Shown piece by piece: positions 53,061-63,800 of a DNA stretch of 64,000 nt. The translations under genes and the position numbers were made by a program. Location of the stretch: assembly GCA_903642235.1 (NCBI GenBank), contig CAHJWL010000007.1, forward strand, positions 1 to 64,000, given 5' to 3'. The notes under the pieces were generated by a model. The model was not told the DNA's origin and made no database searches. It saw only the letters and a list, made by a program, of their open reading frames with translations. This stretch comes from Acidobacteriaceae bacterium. Its GTDB lineage: Bacteria > Acidobacteriota > Terriglobia > Terriglobales > Acidobacteriaceae. Numbering within the stretch: the first letter of the stretch is position 1; each line of letters opens with the position of its first letter.

Positions 53061-53074
53061 TCTGCGACCGGTGA

Positions 53075-53103
53075 ATCCTAGCGACTGCGGAGGGTGCAGT
53101 CAA
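53075..53103 (-). promoter_or_regulatory. Sigma-70 promoter of TonB receptor 1
   Basis: On the minus strand TTGACT (53103-53098) and TAGGAT (53080-53075) are separated by exactly 17 nt, about 50 nt upstream of the receptor start. Confidence 0.65.
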
Positions 53104-53362
53104 GCAGGCTCCTAACGGCGTGAAGCGCTCCATGTGCCGTGGATGGAAGCTGAGAACGATGAGGTGTTGTCGCCCCTCGCTTCTAGAAGAACGTCTATAC
53201 AGTGTGCTCCCCGGCGACGTTGTCCACCGTGCCTCGCTGGCGTCACAACACGGAAGTTCCCTTCGCCCCGGGTCCGTGCCACGCTCCCGTTGGTCTCGGA
53301 CGAAACAGACTTCTTAGAGTACTGACCTGGAAGCAATGGTTCGTGCGGCGACGAGTTCTGCT
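53104..53362. other. Rest of the gap between S9 peptidase and receptor 1
   Basis: No supported gene. Open frames at 53112-53336 (minus) and 53120-53317 (plus) are short and without domains. No terminator for the S9 gene was recognised. Confidence 0.4.
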
Positions 53363-55459
53363 TTAGTGGCCGGCGTAGGTCTCAAGCCACTTCATCTCTT
53401 CACGCAGGCCGATGTAGCCGTGCCAGGGATTGTTGGCCAGTGGATGGTTCTCACCCGGAAAGACGAGCAGGGCGTGAGGAACCTTCAGGCGCTCGAGGGC
53501 GCGCTCGAGGACGACGTTTTCAAAGAAGCTGACGCGATTGTCGGCATCGCCCCCGAGGATGTGAGTGGGCGTGGTGACTTTGTTCATCTGAAAGAGGGCG
53601 CCTTCGCTGGCGTAGAGCTCTGGCTTCTCCCAGGGAGCGCCCGAGAGGTACCACGCATCGTCGAAGGTGAGGTCGTCGAAGCCCCAGTTGGCGGCGTGCT
53701 CGACGGCGCCGGCGCCGGTCATGGCCGCCTTGAAGCGGGTTGTCTGGGTGATGAGCCAGTTCGTCATGTAGCCGCCGTAGCTGTAGCCTGCGATCGCGAG
53801 ATGATCGGGGTCGGCAAGGCCCTGCTTCACCAGAGCATCAACGCCGGCAAGGATTTCGCGGCTGGGAACAGAGACGAGATGGGGCGAGATGCCGAGCATG
53901 AAGGTGTCGCCGTAGCCTGTCGAACCGCGATAGTTGGGACGGAAGACGAGCCAGCCGTTTGCGGCGGCGAATCCAGCCCAGTCATACCAGTTGGCGCCGA
54001 AGCGGTTGCTGTCGGCGTCCGCGGGGCCGCCGTGGATAAGGGTGAGCATGCGCAGGTGCTGTGCTCCCTTTTTGCCGGGCGGGTAGAGGAGCACGCCTTC
54101 AACATCGGAGCCGTCGTCGGACTTCCAGCGGAAAGGCTGCCACTCCGGCTGAGGCCCTTGATGGAAGACGGGATTGAAAGCGGTGATGACCTCGGGCGAT
54201 TTAAGGTGGGCGGCATCGGCTGCGAGAAACACCTGTGTAGGCTCGCTGATGGCGGAGTGCGTGAAGAGGAGAGCGGACCCATGCTCGGCGGGGCTGAGAT
54301 GACCGTAGCTGCCGGGCGTATCGGCGATGAGGTCGGCCGACTCTCCCGAGACGCGATAGAGGGACTGATTCAGGCCGCGGAGACCAACGGCGAAGACCTT
54401 GCCATCGCGAGAGACGGTGAGGTCTTCCCACGAGCCCTCGAACCTGCTGCCGAGGCCGGTTGGCTTGCCGGTGGCGAGATCGATCGAGTAGATGCGGCCC
54501 TGAACGTCGCGGTACGGCCCTTCGATCGAGCCGCCCGAGGCGCGCACGAGCACATAGAGACTCCGGCCGGCCGGATCCCAGGCAAGGCGGCCTTCGAGTC
54601 CCTCATTCTGCGTGAGTTGGCGAGCGGCACCGCCGGCTGTGGGAACGACAAAACACTCGGTATCCGACGGGTTCTCCAGGCGATGCGCGACGGGGCCGGT
54701 TTCAAAGGCGATCTGGTCGCCGGCGTGCGAAACGACGAGCTCACTGATGGCAAGGGGGCTGTGTGTCAGAGTGCGTGAACCGGCAGGGTAGGCGGGACGA
54801 TCTTCGGCCGGCTTGGGGTCGGTATGGGCGTCCGGCACAGCGGTCAGCGCGGCGGTTGCGGATGCGAGCGGGAGGGCGAGCAGGAGGTCGCCGCGCTCGT
54901 GTTCCCGCCACTGCACGACGTCTTTCCAGTCTTTCCTGTGTGCCTCTTCGGCAGACTTTGAAAGAGCTTCCTCGGCGGCGAAGAAGAGGGTGAGGCTGTC
55001 AGGCGACCAGGCGAACGCGTGCGTATCGAGCGGCTCGCGATAGAGCGGGAAGGCTTCGCCGCCGGCGGTTGGAAGAAGCCAGACCCGGTCATTCTTGCCG
55101 GGCGCGGAGTCCTCTTTCGAGCCGGGCGTGGGTGTCTCGCCAGGAAGCGGGCGATCAGACATAAAAGCAAGGTAGCGGCCGTCAGGAGACCACTGCGGCT
55201 CGGAGTTGTTGCCGGAGTGCGTGATGGGGATGGCACTGCCGCCACGATGCCAGAGCCAGAGATCCTTGTTGTTGCGATTGGCCTTCCAGTCAGGGCTGGT
55301 TGTGGCGATGGCAGCTGCGGAACCATCCGGCGAAAGTCGCGCATCATTGATCTCGGTGGTGTTCAGATACTCATCGAGGGTGATGGGCTTTGCCTGAGCA
55401 TGGGCGACAACAGGAGAGAGCAGAAGCGCAACGGCGAAGAGGCGGCGATCGAGGTTCAT
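53363..55459 (-). CDS. Secreted S9-family (prolyl oligopeptidase-type) peptidase
   Basis: 698 aa from the ATG at 55459, which opens a signal peptide (RRLFAVALLLSPVVAHAQA). The first 420 residues form a beta-propeller (SPDGRYLAFMSD and SPDSLTLFFAAE repeats). The C-terminal alpha/beta hydrolase has the nucleophile Ser in IAGYSYGGYMTNW (near 560), Asp in LGGDADNRVSF and His in FPGENHPLANN, with HGGPADADSNRFGANWYDW as oxyanion region. It cleaves short peptides in the periplasm, like DPP IV or acylaminoacyl peptidase. It starts 86 nt after receptor 2 and is probably co-transcribed with it. Confidence 0.93.
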   Translation of the reverse strand: MNLDRRLFAVALLLSPVVAHAQAKPITLDEYLNTTEINDARLSPDGSAAAIATTSPDWKANRNNKDLWLWHRGGSAIPITHSGNNSEPQWSPDGRYLAFMSDRPLPGETPTPGSKEDSAPGKNDRVWLLPTAGGEAFPLYREPLDTHAFAWSPDSLTLFFAAEEALSKSAEEAHRKDWKDVVQWREHERGDLLLALPLASATAALTAVPDAHTDPKPAEDRPAYPAGSRTLTHSPLAISELVVSHAGDQIAFETGPVAHRLENPSDTECFVVPTAGGAARQLTQNEGLEGRLAWDPAGRSLYVLVRASGGSIEGPYRDVQGRIYSIDLATGKPTGLGSRFEGSWEDLTVSRDGKVFAVGLRGLNQSLYRVSGESADLIADTPGSYGHLSPAEHGSALLFTHSAISEPTQVFLAADAAHLKSPEVITAFNPVFHQGPQPEWQPFRWKSDDGSDVEGVLLYPPGKKGAQHLRMLTLIHGGPADADSNRFGANWYDWAGFAAANGWLVFRPNYRGSTGYGDTFMLGISPHLVSVPSREILAGVDALVKQGLADPDHLAIAGYSYGGYMTNWLITQTTRFKAAMTGAGAVEHAANWGFDDLTFDDAWYLSGAPWEKPELYASEGALFQMNKVTTPTHILGGDADNRVSFFENVVLERALERLKVPHALLVFPGENHPLANNPWHGYIGLREEMKWLETYAGH

Positions 55460-55545
55460 CAGATTCCAGAATGGATGCGAGCTGTCAGGGGGATTAGGGG
55501 AGAGAGCGGCCACAGGAAGCGGACCGCTCTGGCCCGTGAGGGTCG

Positions 55546-58500
55546 CTAAAAGTCGTAGCGAAGAGAAAACTGCATGCGCCGCGGAGTGCCAAGCTGGACC
55601 GTGGCAAGCCCCAGGCTGCCGGCGGTCAGACTGTTGCCGATCGATTGAGGGTCAAAGCGGAAGGTGTTCGTCACGTTGTAGACCTCCCAGGCAAACCGAA
55701 GCTTGCCCTGCTCCGTGATGCGCCACGTCTTGTTGAGGCCGCTGTCCAGACCGAAGTAGCCATCCCCACGGAAGTTGTTGCGCTCTCCAGCCTCGCCTGG
55801 GTAGGGCAGCCGGACCGGGCCGCCGGCGGAGACGCCGCTGTTCACGGCATTTGGATCGGCAAAGAACTGGGGATTGCCATTGGCGTCGAAGTGACGATGT
55901 GTCTTTGCGGCGTTTCTATCGGTGACGACCCCAAAGCCTGTGATCTGCCAGTCGGTGGACCAGCCCGGCTCTGAGAGGCTGAACGGGAGCCCGCTGGTCG
56001 TGCGGAGAATGCCGGTGGTCTGCCAGCCACCGATGAGAGCGTCAACGAGACCGTTCGCGCCGCCGGCGAAGGCCTTTCCACGCCCGACGGGCAGCTGATA
56101 GACGTAGTTGACGGTGACCATATGGGTGGTGTCGAAGTCAGAGACAGCGCGGTTGAGATAGGGCTTCCAGGTGTTGATAATCTCGCTCTGCGCAAAGGCC
56201 ACACCATTCGAGAACTCGGAGGTGCGTTCGGCGTCGGAGCCCATGTCGATCGAGCGGGAGTAGGTGTAGCTGAAGTCGGCCTGAAGGCCGTGGCTCATGG
56301 GGTGCCGGAGGGTGACCTGGAGTGCGTTGTAGTAGCTCATCCCGATGGTAGAGAGAGCGTAGAGCGAGGCGAACTGATCCTGCCAGAAGCGGGGCTGGTG
56401 TCCTGCGGGGCAGCCATACGAGCAGAAGAAGTCTACGTCGGCAAGCGCGGTGGTGGCACCGAGATTGGAGCGGTAGGGTGCCCATTCGTTGCTGTAGATG
56501 GCCTGCGTCGCGCTCTCTCCCGGACGATCGAAACCGGCCATGTAGGGGAAGACATGTTCGAAGTAGGGAATCGAGCCGACGCTGGCGGTGCTGTCGCCAT
56601 TGTTCTGGTCGACAAGCTTTGAGAGTGCCGCGCCCGCCGTGTAGTAATCGCCGCCGCCCTGGGGGTCTACAAAGTCGACTGGCTCGGCAAGGTCCAGGCT
56701 CTGCAGCAGATGCCGGCCGAGACGGCCGACATAGGCGGTTTCAAGAGTGAAGCCACCGCCGATCTCCTGCTGGAACGAGAGGTCAAAGGCTTCGGTGTAG
56801 GGGGTCTTCAGCTTGCTGTCCAGGCCCCAGGTGATGGCAAAGTTGCCTGCGGGAGCAAGGTAGGGAAAGGCCTGCGTGGGAGCAGATGTGCCATTGCTGA
56901 AGGGCAGGGTGTGGCGATCGGTGAAGCGGGCGGAATCGCCATAGGAGGTCTGTCCGGCAGGGTTCGTCACTGACGTGGAGAGACCGAAGGAACCGTTCTG
57001 GTCGAAGGTGTTGACCAGGCCTTCGCCGAAGTGATCGTAGTAGAGTCCGGCGCCGGCGCGGATGGAGGTCTTGCTGCCAGGAGCGTAGACGATGGCAAAG
57101 CGCGGAGCGATGTTGTTCTTGGACTTTGCCCAGAAGCCGGGCTTGCCATAGAACGGGCCGCTGGGGGCAAAGGAGAGATCCGGCTCGGAGATCTGACCGG
57201 CCAGAGCGGCAGTTTCGCGCTGGGTGAACCAGGCATGGGTGTCGATGGTGGGGGTGACCTGCTGGCCCCTGGTCTCATAGGGTGTCTGGAGGAGGGTGTG
57301 GCGAATGCCGAAGGTCATGGTGAGATTCGGCTTGATGCGCCAGGAGTCCTGCAGATAGTACTCGAACTCATTCGCCTTGAAATGCCGATCGATGGGAGCG
57401 CCGTCCGAGAGCAGCGTTCCTGTTGTAGAGCTGCTGACCTTGTAGTTCGAGACGTTGGTGACGGAGGGAACAGTCCCGAGCAGGTTAGCGAGCGCGATCG
57501 TGTAGGAGTTTGCGAAACCAGGATCGACACCGCTGAGACCGAGGAGCGAAGGATCCGGCGGGTTGCCGCCAAGCCAGTAGGGATTGCTCGATCCACCGTT
57601 ATAGGAGTTCGCATCGGAGGAGCGGTTCTGATGAACCAGACGCCAGTTTCCGCCTATCTGAAAGGTGTGCGCGCCTTTGGTCCAGTTCAGGTTATCGACG
57701 ACGTTATTGACGGGAGCGCTGATGACGGTGGAGCGGGTCTCCGCGGTTGGCGTGTCAAGGAAGCGGAAGTCAACATAGTCTCCGCTGCCGACACCGCTGC
57801 GGCCGTAGCCCTGGCGAATAAAGCCATAGCGCACGTCGTTGACGAGGTTCGGCGTGACGGTCCAGGTGTCGCCAAAGGTGAAGCCTTTGGAGTTGTCGAT
57901 GATGGTGTAGGACGGACCCTGGCCGGGAAACTGCTCCGGGCCGCCAGTCGTGTCCTTCTGCAGGTTGCCGCGGGCGAAGAGGCGATGCTTCTCTGAAGGG
58001 ATGTAGTCGAACTTGACGATGGTGGTGTTGAGGGTGATGGGATGGGGCGAGGAGAAGGTAAAGGAGCCGGTATTCAGACCATCGCCAAGCTGGGTTCCAT
58101 TGGCTGCCGGGAATGACTGGAGGTACGCAAGGGCGTTGGGGTTGGGACCTGGGCCGTTCGGATACTGTGCGCTGCCGCAGACCGAGCAGCCGTTGGCGGT
58201 ATCGAGAGCCGTGACCTGAGCGGGACTCAGGGAGACAGTGTTGCCGCCGGGAACGGTGTATTGGAGCACACCTTGCTGGTACAGAGCGGTGGGGGCTGTA
58301 CGTTGCTCGATACTGCTCTCTGCCTGTCGGGTGCCCTCATAGTTGGCGAAAAAGAAGAGCTTGTCCTTGAGGATCGGGCCGCCGAGGTCGCCACCAAAGA
58401 TGTTGCGCACGAGTTTAGGAGGACGGTTTGGCTCACCGGAGCCGAGCTGCGCGCTCTTCAGAAAGAAGTCATTGGCGACGGTGAAGGTGGGCCGGTGGTA

Positions 58501-59274
58501 TTCGTACAGCGCCCCGTGAAAGCTGTTTGTGCCTGACTTTGTTACAAGACTTACCTGGGCGCCGGACGATCGGCCCGCGTCTGCATTTGCATTGCTGGTG
58601 GTGACGCGGAACTCTTCCGTGGAGTCCTGGGTGGCACGGAGAACACCGGTAAAGGCCAGGCCGCGAAGCTGGTCGTTGTCGTCAACACCGTCGAGGGTGA
58701 CGTTGCTCTGGTCGGAGCGGCCGCCGTTGACCGAACCGCTGCGGCTGTCCTGGATAGCAGGATCCGTGCCGGCGGGAATGGGGATAAAGAAGACACCCGC
58801 GTTCAGCGAGAGCAGGTCAGGGATGTTACGAGTTTCACTCGGGAGTGCCTGGATGGTGGCGTTATTCGTCGAGTTGCCGATGGAAGCATCTGTGCGGTTA
58901 ATCGTATCCGCGGTTCCGGTGACATTGATGATGACATCGGTGGCCTGAAGGGACAGGATGAAGTCAATGGTTGCGGGCTGATTGACCAGAAGCTCCGCAT
59001 GCTTGGTCTGGCTGCCAAACCCCGCCATCGTGACAGTGATGTCGTAGGTAGCGGGTTGGATCTGCTGCAGTTGGTACTCGCCGCTGGCTTTTGAGGTGCT
59101 CTCGAGAGTTTGGCCGGCCGCCTTGTTGATCAACTTAATGGTCGCGCCCGGAACGACGGCTCCGCTGGGATCACGGACAATACCGCGCAGGGACGTGGTC
59201 GCGTTCTGCGCCAGGGCGGACATAGTCATGACCAGGCTGGCGGTCATGGGTAGAACGACACAGATGCGTCTCAT
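55546..59274 (-). CDS. Oar-like TonB-dependent receptor with carboxypeptidase-regulatory domain (2)
   Basis: 1242 aa. The start at 59274 has GGAGG 8 nt upstream and gives a clean signal peptide (MRRICVVLPMTASLVMTMSA). The N-terminal regulatory domain shows LRGIVRDPSGAVVPGATIKL, the plug shows NIPDLLSLNAGVFFIP and VTLDGVDDNDQLRG, and the barrel follows with a C-terminal Phe (MQFSLRYDF). It is an outer-membrane transporter of unknown substrate. An S9 peptidase gene follows, so peptides or glycopeptides are a reasonable guess. It is divergent from the second TPR gene. Confidence 0.9.
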   Translation of the reverse strand: MRRICVVLPMTASLVMTMSALAQNATTSLRGIVRDPSGAVVPGATIKLINKAAGQTLESTSKASGEYQLQQIQPATYDITVTMAGFGSQTKHAELLVNQPATIDFILSLQATDVIINVTGTADTINRTDASIGNSTNNATIQALPSETRNIPDLLSLNAGVFFIPIPAGTDPAIQDSRSGSVNGGRSDQSNVTLDGVDDNDQLRGLAFTGVLRATQDSTEEFRVTTSNANADAGRSSGAQVSLVTKSGTNSFHGALYEYHRPTFTVANDFFLKSAQLGSGEPNRPPKLVRNIFGGDLGGPILKDKLFFFANYEGTRQAESSIEQRTAPTALYQQGVLQYTVPGGNTVSLSPAQVTALDTANGCSVCGSAQYPNGPGPNPNALAYLQSFPAANGTQLGDGLNTGSFTFSSPHPITLNTTIVKFDYIPSEKHRLFARGNLQKDTTGGPEQFPGQGPSYTIIDNSKGFTFGDTWTVTPNLVNDVRYGFIRQGYGRSGVGSGDYVDFRFLDTPTAETRSTVISAPVNNVVDNLNWTKGAHTFQIGGNWRLVHQNRSSDANSYNGGSSNPYWLGGNPPDPSLLGLSGVDPGFANSYTIALANLLGTVPSVTNVSNYKVSSSTTGTLLSDGAPIDRHFKANEFEYYLQDSWRIKPNLTMTFGIRHTLLQTPYETRGQQVTPTIDTHAWFTQRETAALAGQISEPDLSFAPSGPFYGKPGFWAKSKNNIAPRFAIVYAPGSKTSIRAGAGLYYDHFGEGLVNTFDQNGSFGLSTSVTNPAGQTSYGDSARFTDRHTLPFSNGTSAPTQAFPYLAPAGNFAITWGLDSKLKTPYTEAFDLSFQQEIGGGFTLETAYVGRLGRHLLQSLDLAEPVDFVDPQGGGDYYTAGAALSKLVDQNNGDSTASVGSIPYFEHVFPYMAGFDRPGESATQAIYSNEWAPYRSNLGATTALADVDFFCSYGCPAGHQPRFWQDQFASLYALSTIGMSYYNALQVTLRHPMSHGLQADFSYTYSRSIDMGSDAERTSEFSNGVAFAQSEIINTWKPYLNRAVSDFDTTHMVTVNYVYQLPVGRGKAFAGGANGLVDALIGGWQTTGILRTTSGLPFSLSEPGWSTDWQITGFGVVTDRNAAKTHRHFDANGNPQFFADPNAVNSGVSAGGPVRLPYPGEAGERNNFRGDGYFGLDSGLNKTWRITEQGKLRFAWEVYNVTNTFRFDPQSIGNSLTAGSLGLATVQLGTPRRMQFSLRYDF

Positions 59275-59492
59275 CAAACGTTCCTCCAGAGAGAGAGCGG
59301 GTGAGGCGTACACATGCGCGGCATGCGTAGTGATCGTGCAGCAGATTTTCGGGACTGAGTCTCTTTGTTACAGCAAGGTGACTAAATTTGCAAGTCTCGA
59401 ACTGGAGCGGAACAGCACTCGCTTCTTGCGGCGACGGCACGTGCCCGGGGTCTCGCCCACGCTCAGTCGGTGCGCTTTCGGCCGCAGGTCAG

Positions 59493-60614
59493 ATGCCTGC
59501 TGTTCTCAGGCTTTCTGCCTCTGCCATACTGTTTTCACTTCATGCGGAGGTTCACCCTATCGGACGTCTGCGCCATCTGATCTCCCTTGCCCTGTTGAGC
59601 AGTGTCATCGCCGTGGCACAGCAAGGCACGAGCGAAGGAAGTGTAGGCGCCACCGGTTTGCAACCGATCCGCGCAGCCATCGGTGCTGGGCGTTTTGCTG
59701 AAGCCGATCGTGCTCTGCGGATGCGACTCGCCAAGGGGCCCCGGGCTGACGACCCGGAGACGCCGGAGGCGCACTACCTTCTCGGCTACGTTCTCTTCAG
59801 AGAGAATCAGCCTCGCGAGTCCCTTGCCGCTTACACCGCCGCGGCGGCGCTCCGTCCACCTGCAGCGGACGACTTCATCACGATCGCCTCTGATTACATC
59901 CTGCTCAAGAGCCTGCCTGAAGCCAAACGCTGGCTGACCCGCGCCACCGAGCAGGAGCCTCGCAACGCCAACGCCTGGTACCTGCTTGGCAGAACGGAGT
60001 ACACCAGCGATCATGCTGCGGGTGCTGTGCATGCCTTCGATCGCTGTCTGGCCTTGCGGCCGCGCGATGTTCGCGCGAAGTACAACCTTGGTCTGGCCTA
60101 TGAGCGTCTTGAGCAGCCTCAAGCAGCCATCGCCGCCTATCAGGAGGCGATTCGCTGGCAGAGTTCCGCGATTCCCTCGGCTGACATCCCCGGTGCGGGC
60201 GCCGCCGCGCAGGCTGCCGCGGAAGATCCGCAGCCTTATCTTGACCTCGGCAGCCTGCTGCTCCGGCGGAACGATGCCTCTGCCGCTCTGCCGCCGCTCA
60301 GTCGTGCCGCCCAGCTCGCACCTGCAAATCCATCTGCGCAACAGCAGCTTGGCCTCGCGCTCGAGCGCCTTGGCCGGGACGAAGAGGCACTGCCCGCTCT
60401 GCGCCGCGCTGCTGCCTTGGCGCCGGAGATCAGCGCGCCCCACTTCTTTCTGGGACGGGTGCTCCGCCACCTTGGCCGCACGGAAGAAGCTGCTGCCGAG
60501 TTCGCGATCGTCTCCCGGCTTGCGAGCACACGCTCGGCCGCTGAAATGCCCAATCCCGACCCGGCCAGCCTGGCTTCGCCACTGAAGAGACCCTCGCTTT
60601 CCAGCAAACCATAG
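59493..60614 (+). CDS. Secreted TPR-repeat protein (2)
   Basis: 373 aa from the ATG at 59493; the frame is open from 59388. A signal-peptide-like stretch (LRHLISLALLSSVIAVAQQ) begins only near residue 25, so the true start may be later: a perfect GGAGG (59546-59550) lies 8 nt before an in-frame ATC at 59559. About seven TPR units follow (ETPEAHYLLGYVLFREN, NANAWYLLGRTEYTSDH, DVRAKYNLGLAYERLEQP). It is the counterpart of the TPR gene at 47872-49101 and again adjoins a TonB receptor gene. Likely periplasmic scaffold. Confidence 0.75.
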   Translation: MPAVLRLSASAILFSLHAEVHPIGRLRHLISLALLSSVIAVAQQGTSEGSVGATGLQPIRAAIGAGRFAEADRALRMRLAKGPRADDPETPEAHYLLGYVLFRENQPRESLAAYTAAAALRPPAADDFITIASDYILLKSLPEAKRWLTRATEQEPRNANAWYLLGRTEYTSDHAAGAVHAFDRCLALRPRDVRAKYNLGLAYERLEQPQAAIAAYQEAIRWQSSAIPSADIPGAGAAAQAAAEDPQPYLDLGSLLLRRNDASAALPPLSRAAQLAPANPSAQQQLGLALERLGRDEEALPALRRAAALAPEISAPHFFLGRVLRHLGRTEEAAAEFAIVSRLASTRSAAEMPNPDPASLASPLKRPSLSSKP

Positions 60615-60688
60615 AGACAAAGACACGGTCGTTTTCTTGACCCGCAGGCAGCAGAACCCCGCGAGACACCGCGGTCTCCACCTTTTGA

Positions 60689-60718
60689 TTGACACTGATC
60701 TCCACCGGACAGTACTGT
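60689..60718 (+). promoter_or_regulatory. Candidate promoter and operator of TonB receptor 3
   Basis: TTGACA (60689-60694) and TACTGT (60713-60718) are 18 nt apart. The -10 overlaps a perfect palindrome ACAGTACTGT (60709-60718). The half-site GACAGTA recurs at 60724-60730. Confidence 0.45.
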
Positions 60719-60836
60719 AACCCGACAGTAAGGTCAGAAGCTTTGCCCATGGGTCCGATTCGAAGATCCTTCCGGAAGAAGCGTGACGGCGATCATCATC
60801 TTGCACTCACTTGCATCACCTTTGGAGGTCACACGT

Positions 60837-63800
60837 ATGAAAGCGGTCCGTTCGCTTCGCTTGCTTCTCCCTCTTCCGCCGCTCGGAAGCAGGTCCGATC
60901 TCTCGAGGGCCGCCCTCGTCTCGACTCTCCTGCTCGGATCGAGCGCCGTCGTGCTGGCGCAGGCCTCAAGCGGTCTTACCGGGACGGTCACCGACGCCTC
61001 AGGCGCCATCGTCTCTGGCGCGGCCGTCACTATCACCAACATTGCCACGCAGCAGACCATTAAGACCGTCAGCAGTTCCGCCGGCACCTACTCCTCAACC
61101 GGTCTGCCGCCTGGTCGCTACACCGTCACTGTCCTCGCGCCCGGCTTCAGCAAAAGCGTGAAGGATCAGGTCAACATCGAAGTCGCCAGCCAGGCCACCA
61201 TCGACTTCAGCCTGAGCGCCGGCAGCGACACTGTCATCGAGGTCACGGCTCCGCTGATTGCTTTGAACACGACACAGCCTGAACTCGGCACAACGATTGA
61301 GCCTCAAGTTGTCAACTCCCTTCCAGTCGCCATCGGCGGTGGTCGTGGTCGTCAGATAGACAGCTTGCAGTTCCTCGCGCCCGGCGTCTCTGGTGATACC
61401 TTTTCCCACCGCGTCAATGGCGGCGTCGACTTCCAGCAGGAAGTGCTCTATAACGGCATACCTGCTCCGCAGGCAGAGACCTCCGGCAACACCGGCAACT
61501 TTAATCCGCCCTTTGAGCTCGTAAACCAGTTCCGTCTGGAGCGCTCCACTTTCTCCGCCCAGTACGGCCTTGCCCAAGGTGCTGTCACTTACCAGACCGC
61601 CTCCGGCACGAATCAGTACCACGGCGATGCGTTCTACATCAATCGCAACGAGTTCTTCGACGCCAACATCTACTTCAACCCTAACAAGCAGCGAACCCCA
61701 ATCGACCGGCAGAACAACTACGGCTTCACCATAGGGGGACCCGCGAGTATTCCTCATCTCTACAATGCCAAGGACAAGACCTTCTTCACCTTTGCGTTGG
61801 ATCTAAGCAAGATCGCCAGCACGAACTCCGCCCCCGGCACGGTTCCAACGGTGCAACAGAAGACTGGCGACTTCACGGATTTCGTCGGCACCGACGGAAA
61901 GCTGATTCCTATTTACGACCCTCTTACCGGAAAACAGTTTCAGTACCAGGGCAGGCTCAATGTTATCGATCCCGCACGCTTTAGTGCCGCCTCGAAGAGC
62001 CTGCTTGGGGCAATTCCAGATCCTAACGTGCAAGGCACTCTTATCGGAAATCGCACGGCGACGCCGAACGCCTTTCCCACGATCAATCACGTTTTCGGCT
62101 TTACCCTGGATCACAAACTCACCCAGAGTCAGTCGCTGCACTACGCTCAATGGCGCAATTCTTACAGCAACACAGGCTTCAACGGCAACACGGTCTTCCC
62201 GCAGAGCAACATTCTCCAGACCACAAAGTCAGGCAACAATCTCGGCTCGGTCTATCTGCTCAATTACGTCAACACTATCTCGCCACATCTGATCTACACG
62301 GCCGGCGTCTCCTGGGTGGGAGAGATCAATAACCAGATTTCGAATAGTCCGGTCTCGAACTTCGTCGGCTACGTTGCTAGTCCCATCAGCCGTGGCCTTC
62401 TGCCGAAGATCAGATTCGATGGGCAGAACGCTGCTGATCCATTCGGTGTAGGCGACGATCTGGGTGAGGTCGGGTCGACCAACCGTAAGCTCGGTCTAGC
62501 CGCTGTCAATAACTTCCTCTGGATCAAAGGCCGTCACACGTTGAACATCGGCGGAGAGGCCCGACGCGCGTACCAGGACGATAACGAATGTCAGAACTGC
62601 AACGGCGTCTTCAACTTTAGCCAGCGCACCACGGCCGACCCTGCCAACGTAAATAACACCGGAAACTCTTTCGCGAGCTTCCTTCTCGGTCAGGTCGACA
62701 ATGCCAGCCGCGTCTTCGCGAATGGGTTGAAGCTCCGCAACCTGCTCATAGCTCCCTACATCCAGGATGACATCAAAGTCACGCCCAAGTTGACGATCAA
62801 CGCCGGCCTGCGTTGGGACATCATGTTGCCCTTTACAGAGAATGGCAACCAGATCGTCTTCCTCAACCCCGCCCAGACAAACCCCGCTGCGGACGGTCTG
62901 CCCGGAGCGGCAAATCGCTTCAGCAACGCGAACGGCGGCATCAACCGAGCTGACATCCACTTCCGTAACTTCGGTCCACGCCTCGGCTTCGCCTACGCCC
63001 TTAATGACAAGACGGTCGTTCAGGCCGGCTATAACCTCGCATACCTGAACGGCGGCGCTTTCGAGTTCGGTACCAGCAAGATTGCTACGCAGTACGGCAA
63101 CCTGCTGCAGGGTTCATTTGTGCGCAACACAACTGGCGGTACCACTCCGGGCTACGGCTCATGGGACACCAACCCTCTTCCCGCGCCGCCAGCTACCCCC
63201 ATCTCCCCGGGTCTTGGCGTCGGCACCACCATCCACGCCTTCGATCCCGTCGGGGCAGGTCGCGCGCCCTATCTGCAGCAATGGAATGTCAACGTACAGC
63301 GCCAGCTGCCATGGAACACCTTTCTTCAGGTGGCGTACGTCGGCAACCGGGCTCTGCATCTCAATGGTCAGCTCAACCCCATCAATCAGCAGGATCCTGC
63401 AATCCTGAAGTACGGCTCTCTGCTTCGGTCGAGCTTCAGCGATCCGGTCCAAGCAGCACAACTCTCGGCTGCTGGTTTCCATGTGCCATATGCAAACTTT
63501 GTCTCGGACTTCGGCAGCGCCGCCACACTTGCTCAGGCTCTCAGCCCCTACCCTCAGTACACCGAAGTTCGCAACAACTTTGACCTGAGTGGGCGGGCCC
63601 AGTACAACGGGCTGCAGGCCAGTTTGGAGAAGCGCTTTTCAGACGGTCTCTCTTTCCTAACCTCGTACACGCTTTCTAGAAGCATGGGCAACGTCGATAG
63701 CGGTTTCACCACCTTCGCCAGCCTGCCGGAAAACAAGTACAACCAGAAAGCGGAGTACACCGTGACCGGTGCGGATGAACTTAACAACATCAAGGTCAGC

